From Sphingomonas sp. (GTDB lineage Bacteria; Pseudomonadota; Alphaproteobacteria; Sphingomonadales; Sphingomonadaceae): a DNA stretch of 46,570 nucleotides. The stretch spans positions 1 to 46,570 of the forward strand of contig NZ_JAPKNM010000003.1 of assembly GCF_026460985.1 (NCBI RefSeq), given 5' to 3'. The translations under genes and the position numbers were made by a program. The number at the start of each line of letters is the position of its first letter. Positions within the stretch are counted from its first letter, which is position 1. The notes below the pieces were generated by a model. That model was not told the origin of the DNA and made no database searches. It was given only the letters and a program-made list of their open reading frames with translations. This document shows, in pieces, positions 8,694-19,600 of the stretch.

Positions 8694-9941
8694 ATGGGCA
8701 TGGCCATGTCCCAGCCACATCTCTCCACCGAATCCGCCAATCGCGCGCCGCTTCGGTTCGGCGAGTTCGTGACGCTGATCGCCTCGATGATGGCGCTCAC
8801 CGCGCTCGGCATCGATTCGATGCTGCCGGCACTGCCCGCGATCGGCGACAGCCTCGACGTGGCCGAGCCCAACCATCGCCAGTTCGTGATCACCGCCTTC
8901 CTGTTGGGCTTCGCCTTCGCGCAGCTCGTCTACGGGCCGCTGTCGGATCGGTTCGGGCGGCGGCCGGTGCTGGTGATCGCTTTGGTCTCCTACGTGCTCA
9001 CCAGCGCACTCGCGGCGATCTCGGGGAGCTTCGAGCTGCTGCTGATCGCGCGCGCGGCGATGGGCGCGTCGGCGGCGGGCGCGCGCGTGGTGACGGTGGC
9101 GCTGGTGCGCGACTGCTTCGCCGGGCGGGCGATGGCGCGGGTGATGAGCCTCGCCTTCATCGTCTTCATGGCGGCGCCGGTCTTCGCCCCCGCCTTCGGC
9201 CAGGGCGTGCTCGCCGCGGGGGGATCGTGGCGGATGATCTTCTGGGGCGTCGGCGGCGTCTCGGCGCTGGTGGTGGCCTGGTTCTGGCTGCGCATGCCCG
9301 AGACGCTGAGCGCGGATTCGCGCCAGTCCTTGCGCCCGGCGCGGATCGTCGCCGATTATGGGCTGGTGCTGCGCGATCGCTATGCGGTGGGCTATACGAT
9401 CGCCGCCGCCCTGCTCTCGGGCGGGCTGTTCGGGTTCATCGGCTCGGTGCAGCAGATCATGGCGGACGTGTTCGGCCGGCCCGAACTGCTCACCCTCGTG
9501 TTCGCCGCGGTGGCCGGCACGATGGCGGTCGGATCGTTCCTCAACTCGCGGATCGTGATGCGGATCGGCACGCGACGCATCTCGCACACCGCGCTCTCGG
9601 CGCTGATCCTGTTCGCGGGCCTCCACCTCGCTATCGCCTTTTCGGGGCATGAGACGCTGTGGAGCTTCGCGATCCTCCAGGCGCTGATGATGGCGAGCTT
9701 CGGCCTCGCCACCTCCAACTTCTCGGCGATGGCGATGGAGCGGATGGGCGAGATCGCCGGCACCGCGTCGAGCCTGCAGGGCTTCGTCTCGACGATGGGT
9801 GGGGCGGTGATCGGCGCGCAGATCGGCCAGTCGTTCGACGGCACCACCGTGCCGCTCTACACCGGCTTCGTCGCGGTGGGCGTGCTCGCCTTCGTCGCGG
9901 TCGCGATCGCGGAAAAGGGCCGGCTTTTCCGCCCGAGCTGA
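8694..9941 (+). CDS. MFS transporter, Bcr/CflA-type (DHA1) drug exporter
   Basis: A ~415-residue inner-membrane protein with 12 predicted helices. It begins with the drug/H+ antiporter pattern ALGIDSMLPALPAIGDSL and carries the MFS loop 2-3 motif YGPLSDRFGRRPVL. The second half contains LGLATSNFSAMAME-type segments and ends QIGQSFDGTTVPLYTGF, as in the Bcr/CflA subfamily. It probably expels a toxic compound by proton antiport. The start is uncertain: GTG 8670 and ATG 8694, 8700 and 8706 are all in frame, and none has a convincing ribosome binding site. A palindromic operator candidate lies upstream at 8617. Confidence 0.9.
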   Translation: MGMAMSQPHLSTESANRAPLRFGEFVTLIASMMALTALGIDSMLPALPAIGDSLDVAEPNHRQFVITAFLLGFAFAQLVYGPLSDRFGRRPVLVIALVSYVLTSALAAISGSFELLLIARAAMGASAAGARVVTVALVRDCFAGRAMARVMSLAFIVFMAAPVFAPAFGQGVLAAGGSWRMIFWGVGGVSALVVAWFWLRMPETLSADSRQSLRPARIVADYGLVLRDRYAVGYTIAAALLSGGLFGFIGSVQQIMADVFGRPELLTLVFAAVAGTMAVGSFLNSRIVMRIGTRRISHTALSALILFAGLHLAIAFSGHETLWSFAILQALMMASFGLATSNFSAMAMERMGEIAGTASSLQGFVSTMGGAVIGAQIGQSFDGTTVPLYTGFVAVGVLAFVAVAIAEKGRLFRPS

Positions 9942-9963
9942 ACGCGACGGGCACCGTCCACGG

Positions 9964-9987
9964 AACGGAAATGCCTCGATTTCCGTT
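9964..9987 (+). terminator. Hairpin after the MFS gene
   Basis: AACGGAAAT-GCCTCG-ATTTCCGTT is a perfect 9-bp stem with a 6-base loop, 23 bases after the MFS stop. No strong T-run follows. A second small hairpin, TTTCGC-N8-GCGAAA (10009-10028), lies directly before the ribosome binding site of the next gene. Confidence 0.45.
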
Positions 9988-10039
9988 CGCACATCGGACG
10001 GGGGGATGTTTCGCCCTCCAGAGCGAAAGAGGACAGGCG

Positions 10040-10387
10040 ATGGGTGGTCATCAGGTTCCGGCACAGGGCCCCAACGGCGACGGCTTCGACGAGGACGGCT
10101 ATGACGAGAGCCAGCGTGCCGAGATCATCGAGGCGACCAACGACGCCCCCAGCGACGGCAACGTCCTGACCGACATCCCGATCGACCTGGGCGACGATGG
10201 CGACGACGACAATGACGACCTCCGCATGATCGACGACGAGCTCGGCGAGGAAGACGACGATACCGATCAGGACGACGACGACATACGCGAGGACGAGATC
10301 CAGGCCGATCTCGACGACGAGGATATCGACGAAGAGGATCTCGACGAGGAGCTCGACGACGGCGACGACACCGCGCTCGCGCCCTGA
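10040..10387 (+). CDS. Extremely acidic small protein, 115 residues
   Basis: A 115-residue protein of which about 51 residues are Asp or Glu, increasingly dense toward the C-terminus (for example DDDNDD, EEDDDTDQDDDD). It has no signal peptide, membrane segment or cysteine. The ribosome binding site AAGAGGA before ATG 10040 supports it as a real gene. The N-terminal part (FDEDGYDESQRAEIIEATND) is less repetitive and may be the conserved piece. Such proteins are likely disordered and may bind metals or basic proteins, or mimic DNA. Function unknown. A repeat element follows directly at 10410. Confidence 0.75.
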   Translation: MGGHQVPAQGPNGDGFDEDGYDESQRAEIIEATNDAPSDGNVLTDIPIDLGDDGDDDNDDLRMIDDELGEEDDDTDQDDDDIREDEIQADLDDEDIDEEDLDEELDDGDDTALAP

Positions 10388-10409
10388 CCCCCAAGCCGTC
10401 CGACATCCC

Positions 10410-10545
10410 AATCCTCCCCCGCCAGGGGGAGGTGGCACGCACAGCGTGACGGAGGGGGCGGAAGCACTGCGCGCAGTTGGGGAGGGCGCTGCTTACCTCC
10501 CCCTCCGACGCCTTCGGCGCCACCTCCCCCTGGCGGGGGAGGATT
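10410..10545. repeat. 136-bp palindromic element, copy A
   Basis: Perfect 27-bp terminal inverted repeats (10410-10436 and 10519-10545) that begin AATCCTCCCCCGCCAGG. The interior is itself partly palindromic (ACGGAGGGGGCGG against CCTCCCCCTCCG). The same 136-bp length recurs at 15210 (inverted orientation) and 46414 (same orientation). It has no coding capacity and lies between genes. It is probably a non-autonomous MITE/REP-like element. Confidence 0.9.
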
Positions 10546-10626
10546 CAGAATCCCCGCTCCCTGAGCCTGGAACTTGACCCGGCGCCGGGGCCGAACCAGC
10601 ATGACCCCGCGACCAAGGAGGGGACG

Positions 10627-11220
10627 ATGCCGCAGGACTCGCGCGTCGACAGCTATATTGCCGCCAGGGCGGCGTTCGCCCAGCTGATCCTCGGTTGGAT
10701 CCGCGAGCGCGTGCACGCCGCCTGCCCCGAGGTCGAGGAATCGATCAAATGGTCGATGCCGGCCTTCACCTACATGGGGCGACCGCTCGCCCATATGGCG
10801 GCGTTCAAGGCGCACGCGACCTTCGGCTTCTGGTATCGCGACGCGATGGCGACGGGGAAGGAAGGCGAGGCGATGGGCCAATATGGCCGGATCGAATCGC
10901 TCGACGACCTGCCTGCGGCCGAGGTCTTCGAGGCCCAGGTGCGCGAAGCCGTGGCGCGGATCGATGCGGGGCAGAAACCGGCGCGTGCGGCGAAGCCGCC
11001 CAAGCCCGAGGCCGAGGTCCCCGCCGAACTCGCCGAGGCGCTGGCCGGTGATGCCAGGGCCGCCGCCACCTTCGAAGGCTTCCCGCCGAGCTGCCGCCGC
11101 GAATATTGCGAATGGGTCGACGAGGGCAAAAGGCCCGAGACCAGGGCCAAGCGCGTCGCCGAGGCGGTCGAATGGCTGCGCGAGGGGAAAAGGCGCAACT
11201 GGAAGTACGAGAGCTGCTGA
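10627..11220 (+). CDS. DUF1801 / YdeI (OmdA)-like protein
   Basis: A 197-residue cytoplasmic protein with two parts. The N-terminal DUF1801-like domain carries EVEESIKWSMPAFTYMGRPLAHMAAFKAH and GFWY. The C-terminal YdeI/bacteriocin-protection-like domain carries LAGDARAAATFEGFPPSCRREYCEWVDEGKRPETRAKRV and ends LREGKRRNWKYESC. Proteins with this layout are annotated YdeI/OmpD-associated and are of uncertain role; E. coli YdeI has been linked to peptide resistance. ATG 10627 has AAGGAGG seven bases upstream and is clearly the start; an extended frame from 10477 only translates repeat A. Confidence 0.85.
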   Translation: MPQDSRVDSYIAARAAFAQLILGWIRERVHAACPEVEESIKWSMPAFTYMGRPLAHMAAFKAHATFGFWYRDAMATGKEGEAMGQYGRIESLDDLPAAEVFEAQVREAVARIDAGQKPARAAKPPKPEAEVPAELAEALAGDARAAATFEGFPPSCRREYCEWVDEGKRPETRAKRVAEAVEWLREGKRRNWKYESC

Positions 11221-11226
11221 CCCCTT

Positions 11227-11303
11227 CGTCATCCCGGTGAAAGCCGGGATCTCGTGCCGTATCGCGCCTCCGCCTGAGGTCCCGGCTTTCGCCGGGATGA
11301 CGG
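11227..11303. repeat. Inverted-repeat element, short variant of the 5563 family
   Basis: CGTCATCCCGGTGAAAGCCGGGATCTCG is mirrored by GGTCCCGGCTTTCGCCGGGATGACG, giving a 77-bp hairpin just after the YdeI-like gene. It belongs to the same family as 5563-5670 and 30133-30212. It may end the upstream transcript. Confidence 0.8.
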
Positions 11304-11331
11304 TTTAGGACTGTAGACATCCCGCTCCGTC

Positions 11332-11348
11332 ATGATACGTTACATCAT
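11332..11348. promoter_or_regulatory. AT-rich palindrome ATGATACGTTACATCAT upstream of exbD
   Basis: A symmetrical site (ATGAT-N7-ATCAT) ends 20 bases before the ExbD start, just ahead of its AAGGAGGAGA ribosome binding site. The position suits a repressor operator. It loosely resembles alphaproteobacterial metal-regulator boxes, but assignment to Zur or Fur is only a guess. Confidence 0.35.
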
Positions 11349-11368
11349 AAACAAGGAGGAGAGCTGTC

Positions 11369-11779
11369 ATGGTCAAGGCCGCGCGTGTCCCCGAGCCGGT
11401 TCCGTTCAGCGCGATCAACGTCACGCCGTTCATCGACGTGATGCTGGTGCTGCTGATCGTGATGATCCTCAGCATCCCCATGGCCACGCACAAGGTGCCG
11501 GTCGACCTGCCTGGCGCCCCGAGGCCGGTCGCCGAGATCGAGCGGCCTTATCAGCTCGCCATCGACCGCGCGGGCACATTGTTCTGGGACGGCCGTCCGA
11601 TCGCCGATGCCGAGCTGCCCGGCCTGCTCGCCACGATGCAGCGCGACGCCGCGGGCGTGCTCCACATGAATACCGATCCCGATGCGCGCTACGACCGGTT
11701 CGACGGCGTGCTCGCGGTGGTCAAGCGCGCGGGCGTCGAGCGGCTGGGCTTCGTCGGCAACCGGCCGCTGCCCGACTGA
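11369..11779 (+). CDS. exbD: ExbD/TolR-type biopolymer transport protein
   Basis: A 136-residue inner-membrane protein with one N-terminal helix containing the family motif INVTPFIDVMLVLLIVMIL. Its Asp is the proton-path residue of ExbD/TolR. The remainder is a periplasmic domain. It normally works with ExbB and TonB to energise TonB-dependent receptors, two of which are encoded in this window. No exbB or tonB is nearby, so this is a solitary, probably accessory ExbD. A strong ribosome binding site precedes it and an operator-like palindrome lies at 11332. Confidence 0.9.
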   Translation: MVKAARVPEPVPFSAINVTPFIDVMLVLLIVMILSIPMATHKVPVDLPGAPRPVAEIERPYQLAIDRAGTLFWDGRPIADAELPGLLATMQRDAAGVLHMNTDPDARYDRFDGVLAVVKRAGVERLGFVGNRPLPD

Positions 11780-11837
11780 GGGGCGTCGGGCGATCGCGGC
11801 CATTGTAGGCGTCGAGCGCGGACCCTAGACCGTGCAC

Positions 11838-12233
11838 ATGGCGTCCTACACCACCCTGATCACCGCCGGGCCCGACGACATCGACATACTCGGCCACGTC
11901 AACAACGCGGTCTGGGTGAAGTGGATTCAGGACGTCGCGGTCGCGCATTGGGACGCGATCGCGCCGCCCGCGCACCGCGACGCCTATATCTGGGTCGTGA
12001 CGCGCCACGAGATCGATTATCGCGGCAACGTCTCCGAAGGCGAGACGGTGACCGCCGAGACCTGGGTGCGCGACCCGCCGCGCGGCGCGCGCTTCGACCG
12101 CCACATGAAGTTCACCGGTGCCGACGGCAAGGTCCGCGTCGAGGCCAAGACGACCTGGGCGATACTCGACCGCGCCACCGGCCGCCTGCTGCGCGTGCCC
12201 GCGGAAGTGGCGGCGCCGTTTTTGGCGGATTGA
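11838..12233 (+). CDS. Hot-dog fold acyl-CoA thioesterase (4HBT family)
   Basis: A 131-residue single-domain thioesterase of the YbgC/4-hydroxybenzoyl-CoA type. The active-site segment is DIDILGHVNNAVWVKWIQ, with catalytic Asp16 ahead of GHVNN. The conserved mid-region HEIDYRGNVSEGETVTAETWV follows. It hydrolyses an acyl-CoA of unknown chain type. ATG 11838 is chosen; an in-frame GTG at 11832 is an alternative adding two residues. It is followed by a repeat element rather than an operon partner. Confidence 0.88.
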   Translation: MASYTTLITAGPDDIDILGHVNNAVWVKWIQDVAVAHWDAIAPPAHRDAYIWVVTRHEIDYRGNVSEGETVTAETWVRDPPRGARFDRHMKFTGADGKVRVEAKTTWAILDRATGRLLRVPAEVAAPFLAD

Positions 12234-12259
12234 AGAGCGGGCGGCGGAACGGCTTTGTC

Positions 12260-12384
12260 ATCCTCCCCCGCCAGGGGGAGGTGGCGCCGAAGGCGACGGA
12301 GGGGGAGGAATCACGCCGATAATGAGTCGCCGTCCTCCCCCTCCGTCAGCCTGCGGCTGATACCTCCCCCTGGCGGGGGAGGAT
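12260..12384. repeat. Palindromic element, 125-bp variant (copy B)
   Basis: Same arms as the 136-bp element (ATCCTCCCCCGCCAGGGGG on the left; CCTCCCCCTGGCGGGGGAGG on the right), with a shorter and diverged centre (AATGAGTCGCCG). It fills the space between the convergent thioesterase and ppc genes and ends 6 bases from the ppc stop. Confidence 0.85.
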
Positions 12385-12389
12385 AAAGA

Positions 12390-15062
<2,673 letters not shown>

Positions 15063-15209
15063 GGCCGGTGTTGCTGCACTGCAAGAAGGACTTGGTCAAT
15101 CCACGCCTTGTTGCACCGCCACAACGTCCGCTTGTCGACCGTGATTGGGCGCGATTTGTCTGCGTAGGCGCTCGCATCGGCGCGCGATCCAGCTTGCGAT
15201 GCGCCTTCA

Positions 15210-15345
15210 AATCCTCCCCCGCCAGGGGGAGGTGGCGCCGAAGGCGTCGGAGGGGGAGGTAAGCCGCGCACTCTGCAACTGAGCGCAGTGCTTCCGCCCC
15301 CTCCGTCACGCTGCGCGTGCCACCTCCCCCTGGCGGGGGAGGATT
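15210..15345. repeat. 136-bp palindromic element, copy C (inverted)
   Basis: Identical length and 27-bp arms to copy A, with the interior in reverse-complement orientation. It occupies most of the 387-bp gap 15063-15449 between the divergent ppc and MpaB-like genes. The rest of that gap holds a CCCTTCCCTGCAGGCAGGGA hairpin near 15388 and presumably the two promoters, neither of which I can define. Confidence 0.9.
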
Positions 15346-15449
15346 GAAAGGCCTCGCTCCCCTGAGTGTCGAGACGACCTAATTCTCCCTTCCCTGCAGG
15401 CAGGGAGGGGTGTTTGCGGTTGTGTGCCGATTCGCCCTAGCTTCGCATC

Positions 15450-16301
15450 ATGAGTCCCACCGCCCAGGCCGCGCGCACGCTGAAGTCCGCCCTGATCGGG
15501 CAGGTGCGTGCCGTGTTCAACGACCAGGCCAGGGGCGAGAAGCCGGTCCAGCGCAGGCCCGAGCAAAGCCTGTTCGGGCCGCAATCGGTGGTCTGGCGCG
15601 TGCATGGCGACGTCACCACGATGATGGTCGGCGGCGTCGCGGCCTTGCTGCTCCAGATGCTGCACCCCGCGGTGCTGGCGGGCGTGTGGGATCATTCGAG
15701 CTTTCGCGGCGACATGCTGGGCCGCCTGCGCCGCACCGCGCGCTTCATCGCGGTCACCAGCTATGCCGCGCGCGAGGACGCCGAGGCGGCGATCGAGAAG
15801 GTACGCGACGTGCATGCCCGCGTGCGCGGAGTCCTGCCCGACGGAACGGCCTATGCCGCCGACGATCCGCGCCTGCTCGCCTGGGTGCACGTCACCGAGG
15901 CGGTGAGCTTCCTCGATGCCTGGATCCGCTACGCCGAGCCCGGCATGAAGCGGGCCGACCAGGACCGCTATTTCGCCGAGTTCGCCCGGATCGCCGAGGC
16001 GCTGGGCGCCGATCCGATCCCGCGCAGCCGGGCCGAGGCCGATGCGCTGATCGCCGCGATGCGCGGGGAGCTCGTCGCCGACGCGCGCACCCGCGAAGTC
16101 GCGCGGCTCGTCCTGTCGCAGCCCGCGCCCAATCTCGCGGTGAAGCCCTTCCAGGCGCTCGCCTTCTCGGCCGCGGTCGACCTCCTCCCCGATTGGGCGC
16201 GGCGGATGCACCGACTTTCGGGGCCCGGCCTCGCCGCGCCCGCGGTCCGGCTCGGCACGGGTGGCATCGCGCGCACGATCCGCTGGGCGTTTCGCGGCTA
16301 G
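15450..16301 (+). CDS. MpaB/DUF2236-family putative oxygenase
   Basis: A 283-residue protein of the DUF2236 group (ER-bound oxygenase MpaB/latex clearing protein-like), thought to bind haem through conserved His and Arg. Typical segments are QSVVWRVHGDVTTMMVGG, LLLQMLHPAVLAGVWDHS, RLRRTARFIAVTSYA and RLLAWVHVTEAVSFLDAW, with the conserved Arg and His residues in place. There is no signal peptide. The substrate is unknown; relatives cleave polyisoprenoids or act in mycophenolic acid synthesis. It is monocistronic by position. Confidence 0.85.
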   Translation: MSPTAQAARTLKSALIGQVRAVFNDQARGEKPVQRRPEQSLFGPQSVVWRVHGDVTTMMVGGVAALLLQMLHPAVLAGVWDHSSFRGDMLGRLRRTARFIAVTSYAAREDAEAAIEKVRDVHARVRGVLPDGTAYAADDPRLLAWVHVTEAVSFLDAWIRYAEPGMKRADQDRYFAEFARIAEALGADPIPRSRAEADALIAAMRGELVADARTREVARLVLSQPAPNLAVKPFQALAFSAAVDLLPDWARRMHRLSGPGLAAPAVRLGTGGIARTIRWAFRG

Positions 16302-16620
16302 CCACGCGACCGCCGCAGGTGGGGCTGCGGATATTTCCCTTCGAATCAGATCGTTCCGAAGCCGGTTCGGTCCAGATCATTTTCTATGGACTCGAAGTCA
16401 TCGGCGAGTAACCTGCCCGTGTTCCGATACGAAATAAGATCGAGTCGCGCGGGGCAAAGTTTCGTTCGAGATTTCGAATGGCGCGATTGGGCAGGGGATT
16501 GGAGTCACAGCAATATTTCCGGAAAGCACGGGCCGCCATGGGCGGACGTTGCAATTGTGATTCCGTGCGCCTGTCGACGCGTACTGGCTGCGTTCTGCGT
16601 GACAACCAAAGGAGACGGAT
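16302..16620 (+). promoter_or_regulatory. 319-bp leader region of the giant RTX gene
   Basis: No credible gene: an 85-codon frame at 16386 lacks a ribosome binding site and runs into the next gene. Base composition is less GC-rich than the surroundings (for example CGAAATAAGATCG and GGCAAAGTTTCG). It ends with AAAGGAGA five bases before the GTG start at 16621. It presumably holds the promoter, but no convincing -35/-10 pair was found. Confidence 0.4.
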
Positions 16621-19600
16621 GTGCCTATCTACACCGGCAATAACAGCAACAACACCATCCACGGCTCCGGCGGTGACGACACGATCTACGGCCTGGGTGG
16701 CAATGACCATCTCTTCGGGCGCGGCGGACACGACACAATCTATGGCGGAACCGGCAACGACGATATCAGGGGCGATGAAGGCAACGACACGCTCTACGGC
16801 GAAGACGGCAATGACGAGATCGCGGGAGGCACCGGCAACGACACGCTGAGCGGCGGCAACGGGGACGACGAGCTGTCGGGCGAGAATGGCGACGACATTC
16901 TCTCGGGCGGCGACGGCACCGACATTCTCTCCGGCGGCATCGGCAACGATACGCTGACCGGAGGCGCGGGCTTCGACATCATCGACGGCGGCGCGGGCAC
17001 CGATACCGCGGTCTATTCGGGATCGCTGTTCGAATATTCGATCTCCAGTTTCGGCCCGCTCGCCAGCGTGGTCCATAACGGCCCCGGCGGGCCGGGCACC
17101 GGCGCGGACGGCAGCGACCTGCTGGTCTCGGTCGAGCGACTGCAATTCGCCGACGTCACCATCGATCTCACCGCGAACAACGCGCCGATCGCGTTCAACG
17201 ACCTGGCCGCGCTCGACGAGGACGACGTCTCCTACAGCAGCGGCGCCGCGAGCGTGCTCGACAACGATTTCGATTTCGAAGGCGACGCGCTCAGCGTCAC
17301 CCCCGGCGTGTTCAACGGCACCTATGGCACGCTGACGCTCGCCGCCGACGGCACCTATAATTACGTGCTCAATGCCAATGCGCAGACGCTCGCCCAGGGC
17401 CAGGTCGCGCAGGACAGCTTCACCTATACGGTCTCCGACGGCAGCGCCTCGGACACGGCGAGCCTGACGTTCAACATCACCGGGCTGAACGACGCGCCCG
17501 CCGCCAATCCGGACGCCGCGGCGACCGGCGAGAATGCGAGCGTGCTGATCGACGTGCTCGCCAACGACACCGATGTGGACGATGGCGCGGTGCTGACGGT
17601 CACCACTGCCTCCGCGCCCGCGGGCCAGGGCAGCGCCTCGGTGGTCGCTAACCAGGTCCAGTTCGATCCCGGCAGCGATTTCGACCATCTCGCGGTGGGC
17701 GACAGCGCGGTGGTGACGGTCAGCTACTCGATCACCGACGAGCATGGCGCCGTGTCCGCCTCGACGATCCAGGTCACCGTGACCGGCACCAATGACGGCC
17801 CGGTCGCCAATCCCGACGTCGCCGCGACCGGCGAGAATGCCAGCGTGCTGATCGACGTGCTCGCCAACGACACCGACGCCGATGACGGCGCGGTGCTCAC
17901 CGTCACCGCTGCCTCGGCACCCGCCGGGCAGGGAACCGCCTCGGTCGTCGCCAACCAGGTCCAGTTCGACCCCGGCACCGACTTCGACCATCTCGCGCTG
18001 GGCGACAGTGCCGTGGTCACGGTCAGCTACTCGATCGCCGACGAGCATGGCGCCACATCCGCCTCGACGATCGACGTCACCGTGACCGGCACCAATGACG
18101 GACCGGTCGCCAACCCCGACACCGCGACGACGAGCGAGAATGCCGGCGTCGTGATCGACGTGCTCGCCAATGACAGCGATGCCGATGATGGCGCGGTGCT
18201 CACCGTCACTACCGCCTCGGCCCCTGCGGGCCAGGGCAGCGCCTCGGTGGTCGCCAACCAGGTGCAGTTCGTCCCCGGCACCGATTTCGACTATCTCGCA
18301 GTGGGCGAGAGCGCTGTCGTGACCGTCAGCTATTCGATCGCCGACGAGCATGGCGCGACGTCCGCCTCGACGATCGACATCACCGTCACCGGCACCAACG
18401 ACGCGCCGACGATCGACGCGGGCGGCACCGACGCCTCGGGCGCGGTCACCGAATTGCCCAACAACGATCCGGACGAGAACGCCTTCACGCACGAGGACAG
18501 CGGCGCGATCGCGTTCGACGACCTCGATCTCAGCGACACGCACAGCGCCAGCTTCGCGCCCCAGGACGTCGGCTATCTCGGCACCTTCAGCCTCGATCCC
18601 GTCAACCAGGCCGGCGACAATGTCGGCTGGCATTTCGAAGTCGACGACAGCGCGATCGACTTCCTCGACGAAGGCGAGACGCTCACCCAGACCTACACCG
18701 TCACGATCGACGACGGCAACGGCGGCACCGCGACGCAGGACGTCACCGTCACCATCACCGGCGAGGCCGACAACCTCCCGCCCGACGCGGCCGACGATAG
18801 CTATGCGGTGACCGGCAACGTCACCCTCACCGTCGATGCGAGCGAGGGCGTGCTCGCCAACGACAGCGACGATGGCGGCGTCGGCACCGGGCCGGGCGAG
18901 GCTTCGGTCACTGCCTTCGACGCGACTTCGGCGAACGGGGGCACGGTCACCGTCAATCCCGACGGCTCGTTCAGCTACGAGCCGCCCGCCGGCTTCAGCG
19001 GCGCCGACAGCTTCACCTATACCCTCACCGATTCCGAGGGCGAGACCGACACCGCGACGGTGACGATCGACGTCTCTGCCACCCAGGTCTGGTTCATCGA
19101 CAATGCCGCGGTCGGCAGCGCCAATCTCGGTACCCAGGCCGATCCGTTCACTTCGCTCGCGGCGTTCAACGCGGCGCAGGGTACGCCCGACGGTCCCGGC
19201 ACCGGCGACACCGTCTATCTGCGCGAGGGCACCGGCACCTATTCCGAGGCCGACGGCATCAACCTGCTCGACGGCCAGACCTTGGTCGGCGGCGGGCAGG
19301 ACCTGGTGATCGGCGCCGAGACGATCGAGCAGGGCACCGGCCGGCCGACCATCGTCACCACCGGCGGCACCAACAACGGCGTCGACCTCGCCCAGAACAA
19401 TGCCGTGTCTGGGCTCGACATCGGCGACACCACCGGCGCGGGCATCGCGGATGGCGGCGGCAGCGTCGGCAGCCTGACGATCAGCGACGTCGGCAAGTCG
19501 GGCACCGGCCAGATCGTCGATATCGACCAGGGCGGCACGCTCGACGTCACGCTCAACAGCGCGACCTCGACCGCCTCGACGGGCGGCGCGATCGACCTGG

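Noticed and set aside
10410..10545. Rho-independent terminator
   Set aside because: The palindrome is very long with conserved 27-bp arms and recurs at constant length, so a dispersed element explains it better, though it may still affect transcription.
16386..16643. 85-codon ORF before the giant gene
   Set aside because: It has no ribosome binding site, overlaps the strongly supported GTG start at 16621, and shows no recognisable domain.
17488..18396. CRISPR-like array
   Set aside because: The units are 303 bp, in frame and coding, without spacers.
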